Part shown: piece by piece, positions 1 to 12,900 of the stretch
Position numbering within the stretch: position 1 is the stretch's first letter
How the letters are laid out: every line of letters begins with the position of its first letter
DNA from: Psoroptes ovis
Taxonomy: Eukaryota; Arthropoda; Arachnida; Sarcoptiformes; Psoroptidae
Assembly (NCBI GenBank): GCA_002943765.1
Contig: PQWQ01000022.1
Coordinates: 558,001-622,000, forward strand
Length of the DNA stretch: 64,000 bases
Direction of reading: 5' to 3'
Notes under the pieces: model-generated
Databases searched by the model: none
Told to the model about the DNA's origin: nothing
What the model saw: the letters and a program-made list of their open reading frames with translations, nothing else
Translations under genes and position numbers: made by a program

Positions 1-480
1 TTAAAATACACAGATGTGGTAATATTTTTTCATGGCTATAGTCGGATATGAATCGTCTATACGTGTGTGTACTTAGAGCCATTAATATTTGAAAATAAAC
101 CTGGCCAAATCAACTGGCCGTCATTATTTGATGGTGATGGTGGATGTCCACCATTTCAACCCAACCAACCACCAACCCTGCCACCATTAATGACAATTTC
201 TGCTTCGTTCATTTAGCCAAAAAGCATAATTTGACGGGAAGGAAAAATAATAATAACGACGATGATCATAATAATAATAATAATGGTAAAATGGTAATGA
301 TGATGATGATGATAATAATAATATCAATGAATGCACGAAGCTTTGATGATAATGGTTTTTTTCATCACCATCACCATTCACCATCATTTACCTGTGTATA
401 AGGTGGGTGGGGGAACAACAACAAATGGGGGCTCTGCCGAATCGGGTGTATCGCTTATGTATTATTGTTAGCCATTATAT

Positions 481-558
481 TTAGGTTGTCCGAAAAGTTC
501 ATTCGGCTTAATCAATAGAGTTGCTCAGCGAAAATCGGCTATAACTTTCCGGACAACC
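481..558 (+). mobile_element. Mariner-like MITE, copy 1 (subfamily A)
   Basis: Begins TTAGGTTGTCCGAAAAGTT and ends in the inverted GGACAACC. The core has the subfamily A order CATTCGGCTTAATC then GAAAATCGGC. No coding capacity. The 3' end is slightly decayed (CCAT instead of CCTAA). Confidence 0.85.
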
Positions 559-2722
559 ATTGAACATTCGTCCTGGTCGACACCATCATCATCAGGTATA
601 TTCAGCCTCTTAATCGACAAACAATGCTTTTTCACTCAGTGTGTTTCATTTCAATTGTTTTGCGCGTGTGTCTCCACGACCATTGTCAATCGTAGTTGTT
701 GTATGTCGTCGATGGTTTGGCTTTGGTTGGTTGGTTTGGTATCATCAGGATTCGTCTATTTCATTGTTTGTTTGTTTGTGTAAGAAAACCATTAAAAAAA
801 GTGAAGAGAGAATGATTCAATGAATGAATTGAAATTTCGAAAAGAGAATTTTACCTTTTTATTTACCTGTAAACAGGTAAAAATAATTGAATGAAATGAA
901 ATAAACAAATAAATGAAAATGAGAAATGGGATGTGTTTCGTTTTCGAAAATGATTCTGCTTGTAGATTTATCCTCATTCATTTCATTTCATTTAAATACA
1001 ATGATCATTGTTGTGGATGATGACAAATGATCATCATCGTTTTAATGGTAAGTTTTTTTAGTCGAAAACAGTAGAAAAAAACGACCAGTTTTCAGAAATC
1101 AAAAAACGATTCATTCGAATTCATTCGATGATGGACACTGATGACGATTTTGATCAGTTTTTTTCAAAGATTTCGACCAAACACGTGACACAACACTTCA
1201 CTGAAATCTCGCAAGAATTATTCAATGATCATTATCTCTATGAATCGCTTCGCTAATGTCGACCCAAAATCATCTTCGAAACTAATCATTGTGACCAGTG
1301 ATTGATCATTTAATCTGACCATATTATCATCTTGGTTCAAATCAATGAATTAATCATTTGGTTTGTGGTTGACCATTATCAAATCTTCTTCATCTTCTTC
1401 AAATAATCTTCGCTGCGACAATAAGATGGTAAGTTTGATTTAATTCAATTCATTCATCGAATTTATTGATTTTTTTTACCAAAAGTTTTTTTTTCTACTG
1501 AAAAAAAAATGACAAGTAAAACATTAATGACAAGTCAGAATTTTGAAAGAAAAAAAAAACAATCGATACTTAGATACTCTTAGCAATCGATTCGAGACTT
1601 CATTTTCCTGGTTTGTTTTGGTTGTCGCCAAGAAACTTTGTTTATTTGTTTACTCAGTTCTTCAGTCATAAATCCGGTAACCAGAGAAAATATTTCGAAA
1701 AGGGAAATTCAAAACAAAAATTTTTGCCGTCTAAATACACACCATTAGCACAGGTTAAGTGAAAATAGTCGCCGAAAAAAAATCGAATTTTTTTCATTTT
1801 TTTTTTTATTTCGTTCGAATTCGATTTTCGTTTCACTGAATCGTTCGGTCGCCGATTCCAATGACAACCGAGAACCATACGAACACCACTAAATAATGGC
1901 TCGTACCTGGTCAATGAATATACCTGGTCGTTTCTCGTACCATTGGTGCATTGGTGTTTTCATTGTTTTTATGCCTACTCCGGTTGTCAGTGTCGATTAT
2001 TTTCTATATAAAACAAACTCAATCAGACAAAACTTTGTTCCAAAAGCTTGGAAAATATGTACTCTCGTCGTTTGTTTGTTGGTTACCAGACAAAATTCTT
2101 TGTTTGTTTTTGTTTTTTGCTTAGTTTTTAATGATTATTTCCATCATCATTTGAATCGTCAAAATATACGATTATTAAGACCTCGAAAAAGTTTCATTTT
2201 TGGCCATTATTCGGGCCGAAAAAATACCGAAAACTAGTCAAAAACAATGATAATAATCAAGAAATGACAATTAACAAATGAACAGCTCAAAATGATGATC
2301 ATTTCAAGCTATTTGTAATCAGGTAAGCAGTAACATTGATTATTTGATTTTTAATGAATTCTACCAGTCTCATTCATTCATTTTATTATTTTTGAAATGA
2401 TTTTTTCATTTTTTTTTCAAAAAAATGAAAATCTCTGATCAATGAATTAGCATAATTCAATGACATTTTTTTCGTGTGTTTTGTATTCACCTCTGATGAT
2501 AAACCAGTTGATAATTATTGTTATTCGAATAATAATAACGATAATGACAATAATTGATGCATACAAACAATTGACAACTTTTTTTTTTTTTTTGTTTATT
2601 GTCTTCTTGTTTCTAGTCAGAAGAAAAATATTACAATAAGATTATTGTTATTGGTGATTCTGGTCGTTTTCAGCAACAAACAATAATTCAATTTTTTTTG
2701 AATTAATTAGAATTTTGAATTA

Positions 2723-2803
2723 TTAGATTGTCCGAAAAGTTCTGGCCGATTTTCATTAGCAACTCTATTTGATTAAGCGGAACAAACTTTTCGGACAACC
2801 TAA
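2723..2803 (-). mobile_element. Mariner-like MITE, copy 2 (subfamily A)
   Basis: TTAGATTGTCCGAAAAGTT at the left end and TTTTCGGACAACCTAA at the right end, flanked by TA on both sides. The core is in inverse orientation (GGCCGATTTTCAT first). Confidence 0.88.
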
Positions 2804-3732
2804 TAGTTTTCATTGAAAAATTGTCTTTTTTTCTTCTTTTCGAAATGATTCAAAGACATTGTTTGATGATTCCTTTTTTTCAGTGAAAAATTTTAATTAC
2901 TTTGAATTCTTATTATTACTCTTCTACTGAAGACCTGAAGACTTTAAGATGACAGACAATTATTATTATTATTTAACAACTTGCATTTCAAGTTAAAATC
3001 GTTAACATTTATTTCATTATTTCAACACAGCAAAACACTCCGATACACACACATCAGAGTGAATTCAAAAAAAATAAAAATTCACATTGTCACATTTGAC
3101 TAGTGATGTGGAGCCAACCATGAAAAGTAATCATTTTTCAACCAAAATTCAACCGATTTTCGGGTGATTCGATGATGAATTTTCTATGTAATTTTTGCAT
3201 TCTGGCTCTGGTACCCAGAAACAAAACAACATTTTTCCACGATGATCATCGACCAGTGAGTAGTCAGCTTTAGCCTCTTGATTTTGATTAATTACAATTG
3301 TTTTGTTGACCTTTTATTTCATTTTAATTTATTTCATTTCACAAATTATCGATCGATCACACACAAAAAGCAATGAATCAATTCAAATATATTATACACA
3401 CACACACACTTTTCAACTCTTGCCAATTTGTCATTTGCCTGATCATGTTGATTTGATTTTTGATTTTATTTTATTGTTGTGTGTGTGTTTTGAAACGTAA
3501 CAAAAACGTAACGAATGATGATGATGATGAACAAATGACAATTATCTATTGTCATTTGTCTATTTTATTGCTGTTGCAGTTGAAATAGATAAAAAATTTG
3601 AAGAAAAAAAAAATTACCAATTAGTTATTTTTTTTAGTAGATTTGTTGTAATTTGGACAATATCATATCATTCAATTATTATCATTGTGATTATTGTTAT
3701 ACACAATTTACAATCAATGTCTATCTATTTGA

Positions 3733-3812
3733 TAGGTTGTCCGAAAAGTTCTAACCGATTTTCGCCGAGAAACTCTATTGATTAAGCTGAATTAACTTTT
3801 CGGACAACCTAA
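3733..3812 (-). mobile_element. Mariner-like MITE, copy 3 (subfamily A)
   Basis: TAGGTTGTCCGAAAAGTT left end, CTTTTCGGACAACCTAA right end followed by TA. Inverse core orientation. Confidence 0.87.
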
Positions 3813-4495
3813 TATTTATCTATATTCTAAAGTGATTATTTATTTTATTTTTATTTTTATTATTATTATTTGTTCAAGTACACAAATATAATTTGTATTG
3901 ATATTTATCATTGATTGGTTCATATAATTTTTAATTTAAATTAGTCTTTGTCTTTGTTTTTTTTTTCAGCTTAAAACTCAAAAACCATCATTTTCCATAA
4001 TGTATTTTGACTCTCATATTTCCAAATTGATTTGACAAATAATACATTTGTACAAACTTATTTCCAATAAACATACATACAAATTAATGAACCGGATGAC
4101 AGATGGCTGGCTGGCTTCTGATTCATTATCTATGAATCATTGATAAATGATGAATATAAAAGGTAAAAAAAACAAAGCAAAATGAAGCAATGATGTAAAT
4201 TGTATTATTACCATTGTTATTTATTTGTTTATTTATTTATTTGGCAAGCAAATAATAGTAAAACAAAAATATAATTATTCATAATTATTACTTGTTGTTC
4301 TTGTTGTTCAATGCAAAGTCAATGATAATAATAATGATAATAATAAATCGAAAAAAAATCAATTGACTTTTGTCATATTTGTCAATTGTTTATTTCATTT
4401 TCATTATTATTATTATCTTATTTTCATTTAATTATTATCATTTTCGAAATGATAAATAATAATAGAAATAATTAAACTGAACATTCTATTATCTA

Positions 4496-4576
4496 TTAGG
4501 CTGTACGGAAAGTTCATTCCGCTTAATCAAATAGAGTTGCTCATGAAAATTGGCCAAAACTTTCCGGACAAGCTAA
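4496..4576 (+). mobile_element. Mariner-like MITE, copy 4 (subfamily A)
   Basis: TTAGGCTGTACGGAAAGTTC left end and CTTTCCGGACAAGCTAA right end, flanked by TA. Several substitutions in the terminal repeats suggest an older copy. Confidence 0.85.
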
Positions 4577-5084
4577 TATATTCATCAATGCATGTTTGCC
4601 ATTATTGCCAATGTATCTAATAAATCATTTCACATTTGCAATAAGCCATCTGTCAAATGATAGACAATTGTATTGAATTGTCATATGCATTCAGGTATTT
4701 CTTTAATTTTTTCGCAGAAATTTTTGCCAATTTTTTTTCCTTCCAACAAAAAAAAAATCCAAATATATCGTTACATATCCGGGATTCAGTTTTTTTTCCA
4801 ATTTTCAATAAGTTTCCTTGTTACTACTGCTGTGCCACATTCATATTGTTGATCGATTATTTCGATTCTTATTTCGTTGCCAAAATTTCTAATTATTATG
4901 ACAATTCAATGTATAATTTTGTTGTTTTTTTCCATTTGTATAATTCAGTGTTGTGTTACCTTGGTTACTTTTAAGTAAAAATACAAATAATACTAAGCAA
5001 ATAATACAATTTGATGACAATTGTCAATTGTGAATATATTGATTCCTTGGCACTAAAATAAAAATTCAATTGATTTTTTTGTAT

Positions 5085-5165
5085 TTGGTTGTCTCCGAAA
5101 AGTTTATTCGGCTTAATCAATAGAGTTGTTCATGAAAATCAGCCATAACTTTCCGGACAACTTAA
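5085..5165 (+). mobile_element. Mariner-like MITE, copy 5 (subfamily A)
   Basis: TTGGTTGTCTCCGAAAAGTT left end with an inserted TC, CTTTCCGGACAACTTAA right end followed by TA. Forward core. Confidence 0.83.
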
Positions 5166-6100
5166 TATTTGAAAATTTTCCATTTAAATTTTCAATTGAT
5201 TTCAACTAATGAATGAATGAATTAATTAATGCTTGAATAATTACAATGAAATTCAAAATTTGAAATTATATTCAAATGTGAAATTCTTTCACCGCGAAAA
5301 TTCAGTCATTGAATTCAATCGAATTTAATTCAATTGAAATGAATTCAATTGAAATTCTATGAGAAACGAAAAAACTTTGAAAAATTGAATAAAATCGATT
5401 TTTAATCAATCAATCAATCGATTGAATTGAATTACTTTTTATCATTCATTCAATTTATCAAATGAAATTTATTTAAAACAAATCGAATCAAATGTGTATT
5501 CAGTGAATCAATTAAATCAATAATAGCAATAATTATAATGGTAATATTTATTATTTCCAGGTGTTTTTTTTTACATATTCATCAGATAAGTTGCACTACA
5601 GTCATTCAACGTATAAATTTGTCATTGCTTTTGCGCTCTCACACTGCCTAACCCTAGTCTTTCTCGGGCATTTTTGCTGTAAATTGAAAAATTCGACAGC
5701 TTTGAACGGCCGTTTGTCGAATCAAATACCGACTGATTATTTCCAATTTTCAAAATGAATTCTCTCATTCATTCATTTGTCATCATAGTCGTTCGTTTTC
5801 ATTTATTTATTATCAAATATCCATGGTTCAAAGATTTTCGTACACCACCACACCAAATAAACGAAGCTGCTGTTCATAGCTGCTATGAACAACTGCAGCA
5901 ACAACAATTATCATCAATCAGTCATGTTCACAATGTTTACCAGTTTGTTTTCAAAATTCAAAAATAATGAGAATTTCAAAATCAATTTATCCCGAAAATT
6001 AGCGAGAATATTTCAACAACAACAACAACAATATTCGAAAGCCATTCTTGCGTGAATTTTAATTTTACAAAAATTTTACCATCCTATGCATGCTTACATC

Positions 6101-6179
6101 TTGGGTTGTCCGAAAAGTTCATTCGGCTTAATCAAATAGAGTTGCTCAACGAAAATTGGCCAAAACTTTCTGGACAACC
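6101..6179 (+). mobile_element. Mariner-like MITE, copy 6 (subfamily A)
   Basis: TTGGGTTGTCCGAAAAGTTC left end and CTTTCTGGACAACC right end around the forward subfamily A core. Confidence 0.84.
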
Positions 6180-6980
6180 GAAATACATACATCTCTCTCA
6201 TCACCACCACCACCACCCTTACGCAAGAGTCTCCTGTGTTTCTTCTTTTTCTTCTTCAGGACAATTCTCATTGACAATTGAAACACTGCATTCATTCATT
6301 CATTCATTCATTTGTTGATGATGATCATTTGATGGTGGTAAATCATCATCATCATCATAGTCGTCGTTATTGTTTGTTGATTTTCATTTTTGAATCATTC
6401 ATTTTTTAACCATTTAAAAGCTTGCGTAACTATGTGATCATCATCATCAACGATGAAAATTCATAATAATTTTCAATGAATGAATGAATGAAGAATAATT
6501 GTTCAACAAAGGTTCAACTGAAAGGTATTTTGTATACCTTTGTGTGTCTGTATGTGTTTCCAAATATTTTCAAAATTTTAAATCATTTTTACCATCGAAT
6601 GAATCTAACACCATAGACAATACATTGAATGAAATGGAATTTTCAAAAAAAAAAATCATTCGAATCATTTGTATTTTTAAAATTTCAAATTTTTTTTTTT
6701 TTTGATCATCAAAAATACGAAAAGACATAGAGCGAAACGGCCACTGACCTTTGTACCTTTTCTCGATATCATCTATTATCATGGTTAAAAACGTTTAAAG
6801 ACGATGATGATGAAAAGATGTCCTTGGTCATCATCATCAACAGCGACCATTAACTTGTAATCTTTAAGTTCCTATTATTATTATTATCATCATTTGCTAT
6901 TATTATATTTATTGAATCGACTTATTGATTTGATTGAATGAATGAAATTGATATTATTCATTTCTTCATTATTATTATTA

Positions 6981-7060
6981 TTAGATTGTCCGAAAAGTTT
7001 ATTCGGCTTAATCAATAGAGTTGTATATGAAAATTGGCCAAAACTTTGCGGACAACCTAA
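6981..7060 (+). mobile_element. Mariner-like MITE, copy 7 (subfamily A)
   Basis: TTAGATTGTCCGAAAAGTT left end and CTTTGCGGACAACCTAA right end, flanked by TA on both sides. Forward core with the shorter ATCAATAGAG centre. Confidence 0.87.
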
Positions 7061-7243
7061 TATTTCTATTATTACATTAAACGATGAACAATTGAATTTA
7101 TTGAAAGTTACAGGTTATTTGTTTGTTGCCATTTGAAATATGGCTGTTTTTTTTTTTTGTCGTCAAATCCATTAAAAATATTAATATTTTTGAAGCCAAA
7201 AAAATGACAAAATAAATCTCTCGCTGAAATGAACAATCATGTA

Positions 7244-7323
7244 TTATGTTGTCCGGAAAGTTTTGGCCGATTTTCATGACCGACTCTATTGATTAAGCCG
7301 AATGAACTTTTCGGACAGCCTAA
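7244..7323 (-). mobile_element. Mariner-like MITE, copy 8 (subfamily A)
   Basis: TTATGTTGTCCGGAAAGTT left end and CTTTTCGGACAGCCTAA right end, flanked by TA. Inverse core. Confidence 0.86.
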
Positions 7324-9218
7324 TATTTATCAAATAGAATCAATTTGAAATGAAATGTTCAATCATTAAATGTGATATTTACTTCAAGATTCTTAAATGT
7401 TTAAAATCTATGAATCAACTGATAACTTTAAGAAATTGAAAAATCAACAACCATTGTCTAATTGCATTTAAATTTGATTTTAATTATTTTTCAATATTTT
7501 TTTTAATTTGCTCAAATGTTTTAGACTGGTCTAAATTTGATTGTTTGGTTGGTTTGTTATTTGAATTCTTCAAAAATAACAAGATAATACACAGATGTAT
7601 ATAATTATCGTGGATGCTGCACATGGTGTCTAGAGGTAAGGTAAGTTCAATTTTAAAATGTTCCTCTCAGAACACCTCTATTATTATTGCATAATAATTC
7701 ATTTATTCAGTAAAAAAAAAATTTGTCATTATTATCAGTGAATAAACAACTTAACAAACAACAGATAATATAAATGAACACGATTGAATGATCATGAAGA
7801 AAAATAGGAATTCAAGCGGATAAAGTTGTCAATAATCAACAATAATTTTTATGTTAATTTTTTATTCTTTTTCAATTCAAAAAATGCATAGAAAAAAAAT
7901 ATTCATTCAATCAAGTAAATTAGTCAGGGTGCAATTGTCACAGCGCCAATTCAACCATTATTCATTTATATACCTGTTGCGCACGTAGAACAATTTCAAC
8001 AATATTTTATGCGCATATAAATATGCACAAATGAAAAAACGACAATATTTAAATTATTTTCTTTTGACTCATTGTGTTGTTCTCATTTTTTAAAAAATCA
8101 TTTTGACATTTAAACACAAATTGCTTCGATGAAAAAACAAACACATTTTCTCATTATTAGATTACATTTTTTACAGAAAAATAATATTTTCATATAAATT
8201 TCTCCATTATTTTCCATCCATATATTCAACCAGCCTCATAGATAATCTTTTTGCGTGATTTATTTTTCCATTTCACCATTACTCTTCGAATGAATATATC
8301 ATTCATCAAAGCAATATTAGATTATTTCCACGTTTTTTTTCTTTTTTTGATAATTTGTTAAATTTTTAATATAATTTTCCATTGCTTATCATCTTTCAAT
8401 CTTTATTGAAGAATTGAATTGGTCTAAATTTTTCTTGCTTAAATTGCTTTAATACATCACCACCACCACCACAACAACTATACCACCATCATTTATTGCT
8501 TTGTGGTTACAAATATCGAATATCGAAGAATAATGGTGAATTAAACCATCAAAAAATGAATAATAACATGAAAAAGAAATGAAATTTCTTTTATGGAGTT
8601 TTCATTCATTGTAATATTATCTTCAGCTTGAATCAACCACATCAGCCACCAGCGACCGACCACATCTTTATGGATGTATAGTGGATATTGTCAAAAATAG
8701 AAAATAATACCTGATAAAATTTAATAATGATGATGCTTTTTTCCCTCACTGACTTAAATGATACCACATGAAACATTGTATTGTACTCATATATGAATGA
8801 TTTTCGTTGATTATAATCATCATCATCATCATAGGTCATTATCAACTTTGATATTAATAATAACAACAACAAAACTATTTATGAAAAAAAATAAAAAATA
8901 AATGACACCATCATCTTAATATCTTTATCATCTTATATGTGTGTTCACTAAAGGTAAAATGACGATTATTATCCATTATCATTGTTATTTTTATCATCAT
9001 CAACATCATCCTCATCATTCTAAGGTATGTATATTGTAATTTTCTATCATTCATTCTTTCCTTCATTTACTTTATAAATATGAGACAATGATGAATGAAT
9101 ATACATATCATCACATCTTTATCGATGCTTCGACATATATTACTACAATTATTATTATTATTATCATTTGATGATCATTCTTAATGGCACTAGAAGAATT
9201 CACGGCTATTACTTATTA

Positions 9219-9253
9219 ATTATACATACACATACACATGTGTGTGTGTATAA
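9219..9253. repeat. Imperfect palindrome of CA/TG dinucleotides
   Basis: TTATACATACACATACACA is followed at once by TGTGTGTGTGTATAA. The arms pair over about 15-17 bp with a near-zero loop. Probably a CA-repeat-derived cruciform. Confidence 0.5.
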
Positions 9254-9911
9254 TATAATAATGATAATAATTTCAAACGATATTATGTCTGCATGCATGT
9301 TTTGATATCGAAAAATATCAGATATTTTAGATATCATTCATTCATACAAACATAATGTTCATTAATATATAAATATATTTGAATATGTGTGTTCCGTGGC
9401 TTCTCTAGTGCTTTAAAGAAAGATTTTCATCTTCATCAAAATATCAACAATAATAACAACAACAAAATGAATGAAATAAAAATATCAATGATTATCAACA
9501 TTAAATAATAACATTGAATCACAAATATCTATCATCATATAAAACATCATTATTTTATATAGTTGCCATAGTATAGCATTGTCTAGCATGATGGTACTAC
9601 ACACATTTAGTGCGCCAAATTGTCATTTTTTTCAATTTTTCAACAAATCAACCGAATGATATTATCTTCAATGATTATTTTTTTTTTCAGTGAATTCTTC
9701 AACCAATACCAAAATAATCTTTACACAAAATTTTGGCACTGGCACATTTTTGTGTTGGAAATATTTTTTTAAATAAATTTCCATTCAATTATTTTAAAAA
9801 ATTAAATTGATATAGATAGAAACACAAGAATTGTGAAAGTGTCAATTATTGTGTTAAAGACAATAATCATCATATTTATTTCCCCGGTCCAAATCCAAAT
9901 AATTTATTTTT

Positions 9912-12900
9912 TTATTTTTTTTGTTTACAAAATAAACAATTTCCATTTTTCAAAATTTGAAATTCATATTCATCATTGTAGAAAAACTTGATTTGAAAAA
10001 TTGAAAATTTTGAAATAAAATCAAAAATTAAAATTGAAATAATTGTAATTATTTTCTTATGAACCACTTACTTTGTGACAAATTGGACATGACACAATAC
10101 CGATTTCGGGCATCATATTTAAATAATAGCGAACATTGTCGCCGATATCATCATCATCAACAATGATAACATTTGAATAATTTAATTTATTCAAATATTT
10201 TTCATTCATAATTGCGACATTTGTTTCAACATTAATTTCATCAATGAAATTAATTGATAATAATTGTTGATGTTGTTGTTGATCATTAATTAAATTATCA
10301 TTATTATCATCATTGAATAAGAGAACTTCATTTGAATATACTTGAACAGTATCATTCATCATTGATGGTTGATTCGATGATGATCGTCGTTGTTGATTAT
10401 TCATGGTGTTGAATGTTTGATCACTACCTTTGTCTAGAATTTCACGAAATTTTTCTTTAGGAATTGAAATTTCGAATTCAACTAATGGTAGTATGTCTGA
10501 AAATCGATAAATCAATTGAAATTAATACAATTCTTTGTATAATATGAGAATATACTGACCAAATGAATGAAACGAATGTATGAAATGATTATCACAATTG
10601 ATACAACGATTAAATTTACTATTAATCAATGAATTAGGTGTCGAACAACGATAACAAAATAGTAACAGCTCTTCAGCATCAGTAAATGGTTTAGTTCGTA
10701 TTTCAATACTGCCGATTTGTATTGATTCTAGCAATTTTTCAGGTATAATGAGATTATTCAATTTCTTATAAATAATTCTACACAGCTTATAATGACCTAG
10801 CGTTTTGCCTAATTTGGCCAATGTAAATAGAATGTATCTATTGAATGAATATGTTTGAAAAAAAAAATTTAAAATTTAAAATCAATCAAAATTCTAATCA
10901 AAAATGCTTACACAATCGAAACACCATCAGGTAAGCGATTATCATCAATGCATTGAAATAAAAATAATGCCGAATTAAATAAAATTTCAGCATAAACCGA
11001 TGTGAATGGTTCTTCCTATATGTGTTATAAACCGTGAAATATCATAATCCGATTACGCTATTATTTAACAATCACTTAATAATAGAAATCATAATATGTG
11101 TACTTACAATATATTTGTAAACATATTGATATGCATGATAAATTTCAGCATTTTCATACAATTTTTCCCATTCATTTTCGGTGATTATCATTGAATTGTT
11201 TGATGTATTCGATGATTGTTGATGATCATCATCAGCCAATTCAGCAACATCCGTATTAGTAGATTTATTATAGTAATAAATTTTACGTAAATGATTAGCC
11301 AACAACCATGAATAATAACAAGAATCATTGAAACGATTTTCATTGATTGATATTTCCAATAAACGATTTAAAATTGATTTAGATTCGGCAAATTTCCTCG
11401 ATTCAAATAATATTTTCGGTATCTGAGGATTGTATGAATCATTTTCCAGCAGCCACAGCGCATATGGATAATAAATGTCCATTTTCATTTGTGGTATATC
11501 ACCGCACAGTTCTAGAGCTTTTGACCATTCATTATTTTCAATATATGTTAATGCTAGTAGCTTAAAATTTCCAATTTTCTTATAAATTTCAATTGCATTC
11601 GTATAATCTCGATTATTCAAGAAATTTTTACCGATTAAATCCAATAATTTTGTTTCACCTTTATCAATATTATCAACAAATTTCATGATCATACCCGGTG
11701 AACATTTCGAAACAATGTCATATGCTTTTTCATAATCACCTTTTGCTATGCAAATATTAATCAATGTTTGTATGTCATTAAAATTATTATCTACAGCAGC
11801 AGCAGATTGTAATTGTTGCTGTTGTTGACGATCATTCGCTTTAAACAATTCTTGTTTACCCTGTTGTTGCTGTAATTGATATTCTTTTGCTTGTTCATAC
11901 ATTTGTAAATCTTGAAACATTTCCAGTGCTAAATGTATATGATTAATTTTCCGATAAATTTTTGCTGCTTCAGCATATAAACCATTGAATGCATAATATT
12001 TTGCCAACAGCAATGATTGCCTTTTAGAATTGTCATCATTGTTTTTACCATCTTTTGTCGTCATATCTGTTTGTTGTTGTTGATGAAAATATTGATATAA
12101 TAGCTCATTGAATGACCAATCACAATGATGATAATAACATTTTAATGCAATTGAAAATTGACATTTGTTCATCGAAGCGCTAGTCAGCGCTTTCCAATCA
12201 TTGATTGATGCATTAAGACATGCTATTTGATATGCTTCACTGTATATGATAGGGAATAGTAGAAAAATGCATACGATTATTATTCCCTTGAAAATTCACT
12301 TGAAAATAATTCATTTCATACCTGAATTGATTTTGCTCGATAAAATGTGCAATTATTTTTGAATATGTAAATTGACAGCCAACAATATTCATCATTTGAT
12401 AATTATTTTCATAATTATAATTAGAATATTGTAAATAGATTTTATCTCTACAATATCCAATTATGTTCGGTATCTTATGATCATAAAACTAATGAGTAAA
12501 CGATAAAAGTTAGAGTAAAAAAATAAATTAATTTGTTAATGTTAAATACCCATACTTCAATTATTTGCATAGGAACATTATTCATTTTAATTGCCAAAAA
12601 TGATTCATTTTGTATCATACAAAACAAATCATCGAATTGATTGTTCCACTTGAAATCATTGACATTCGGTTCCTGTATTTTAGTGAATTTTTTAAAATAA
12701 TTCAAAAATCAATTTCAAATAAATAATTGGTGAGAAAGGCTTAAAATATACCTCGAATAATAACGATTTTCTATGTAAATCATAACAAAAACAATTCATT
12801 TTATCATCAATAATTGAAATCTTCGTTCTTTTCATACTCAAATCAATATATTTAATCGGATTATTACTCTTGTCATTATGATTACTGTTTGCATTTGTTC

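Larger units (their letters stand above)
1..9911. other. Gene-poor AT-rich region
   Basis: I see no reading frame here that resembles a known protein; the open frames are short and biased by ATG/CATC/TTG microsatellites. It holds eight mariner-like MITEs (listed separately), an imperfect palindrome at 9219-9253 and many (ATG)n and (TTA)n runs. Several isolated GTAAGT-like donor strings (for example near 1050 and 1430) could mark non-coding 5' exons of a gene lying to the left, but nothing confirms that. Confidence 0.6.

Noticed and set aside
1040..2330. Exon-like ends followed by GTAAGT (near 1050, 1430 and 2320)
   Set aside because: No flanking coding sequence or matching acceptors could be linked to a known protein; GTAAG words are common in this AT-rich DNA.
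6981..7136. Open frames running through MITEs (for example FGLINRVVYENWPKLCGQPN)
   Set aside because: The same translated string recurs wherever the MITE is in that frame, so it is repeat sequence and not a gene.
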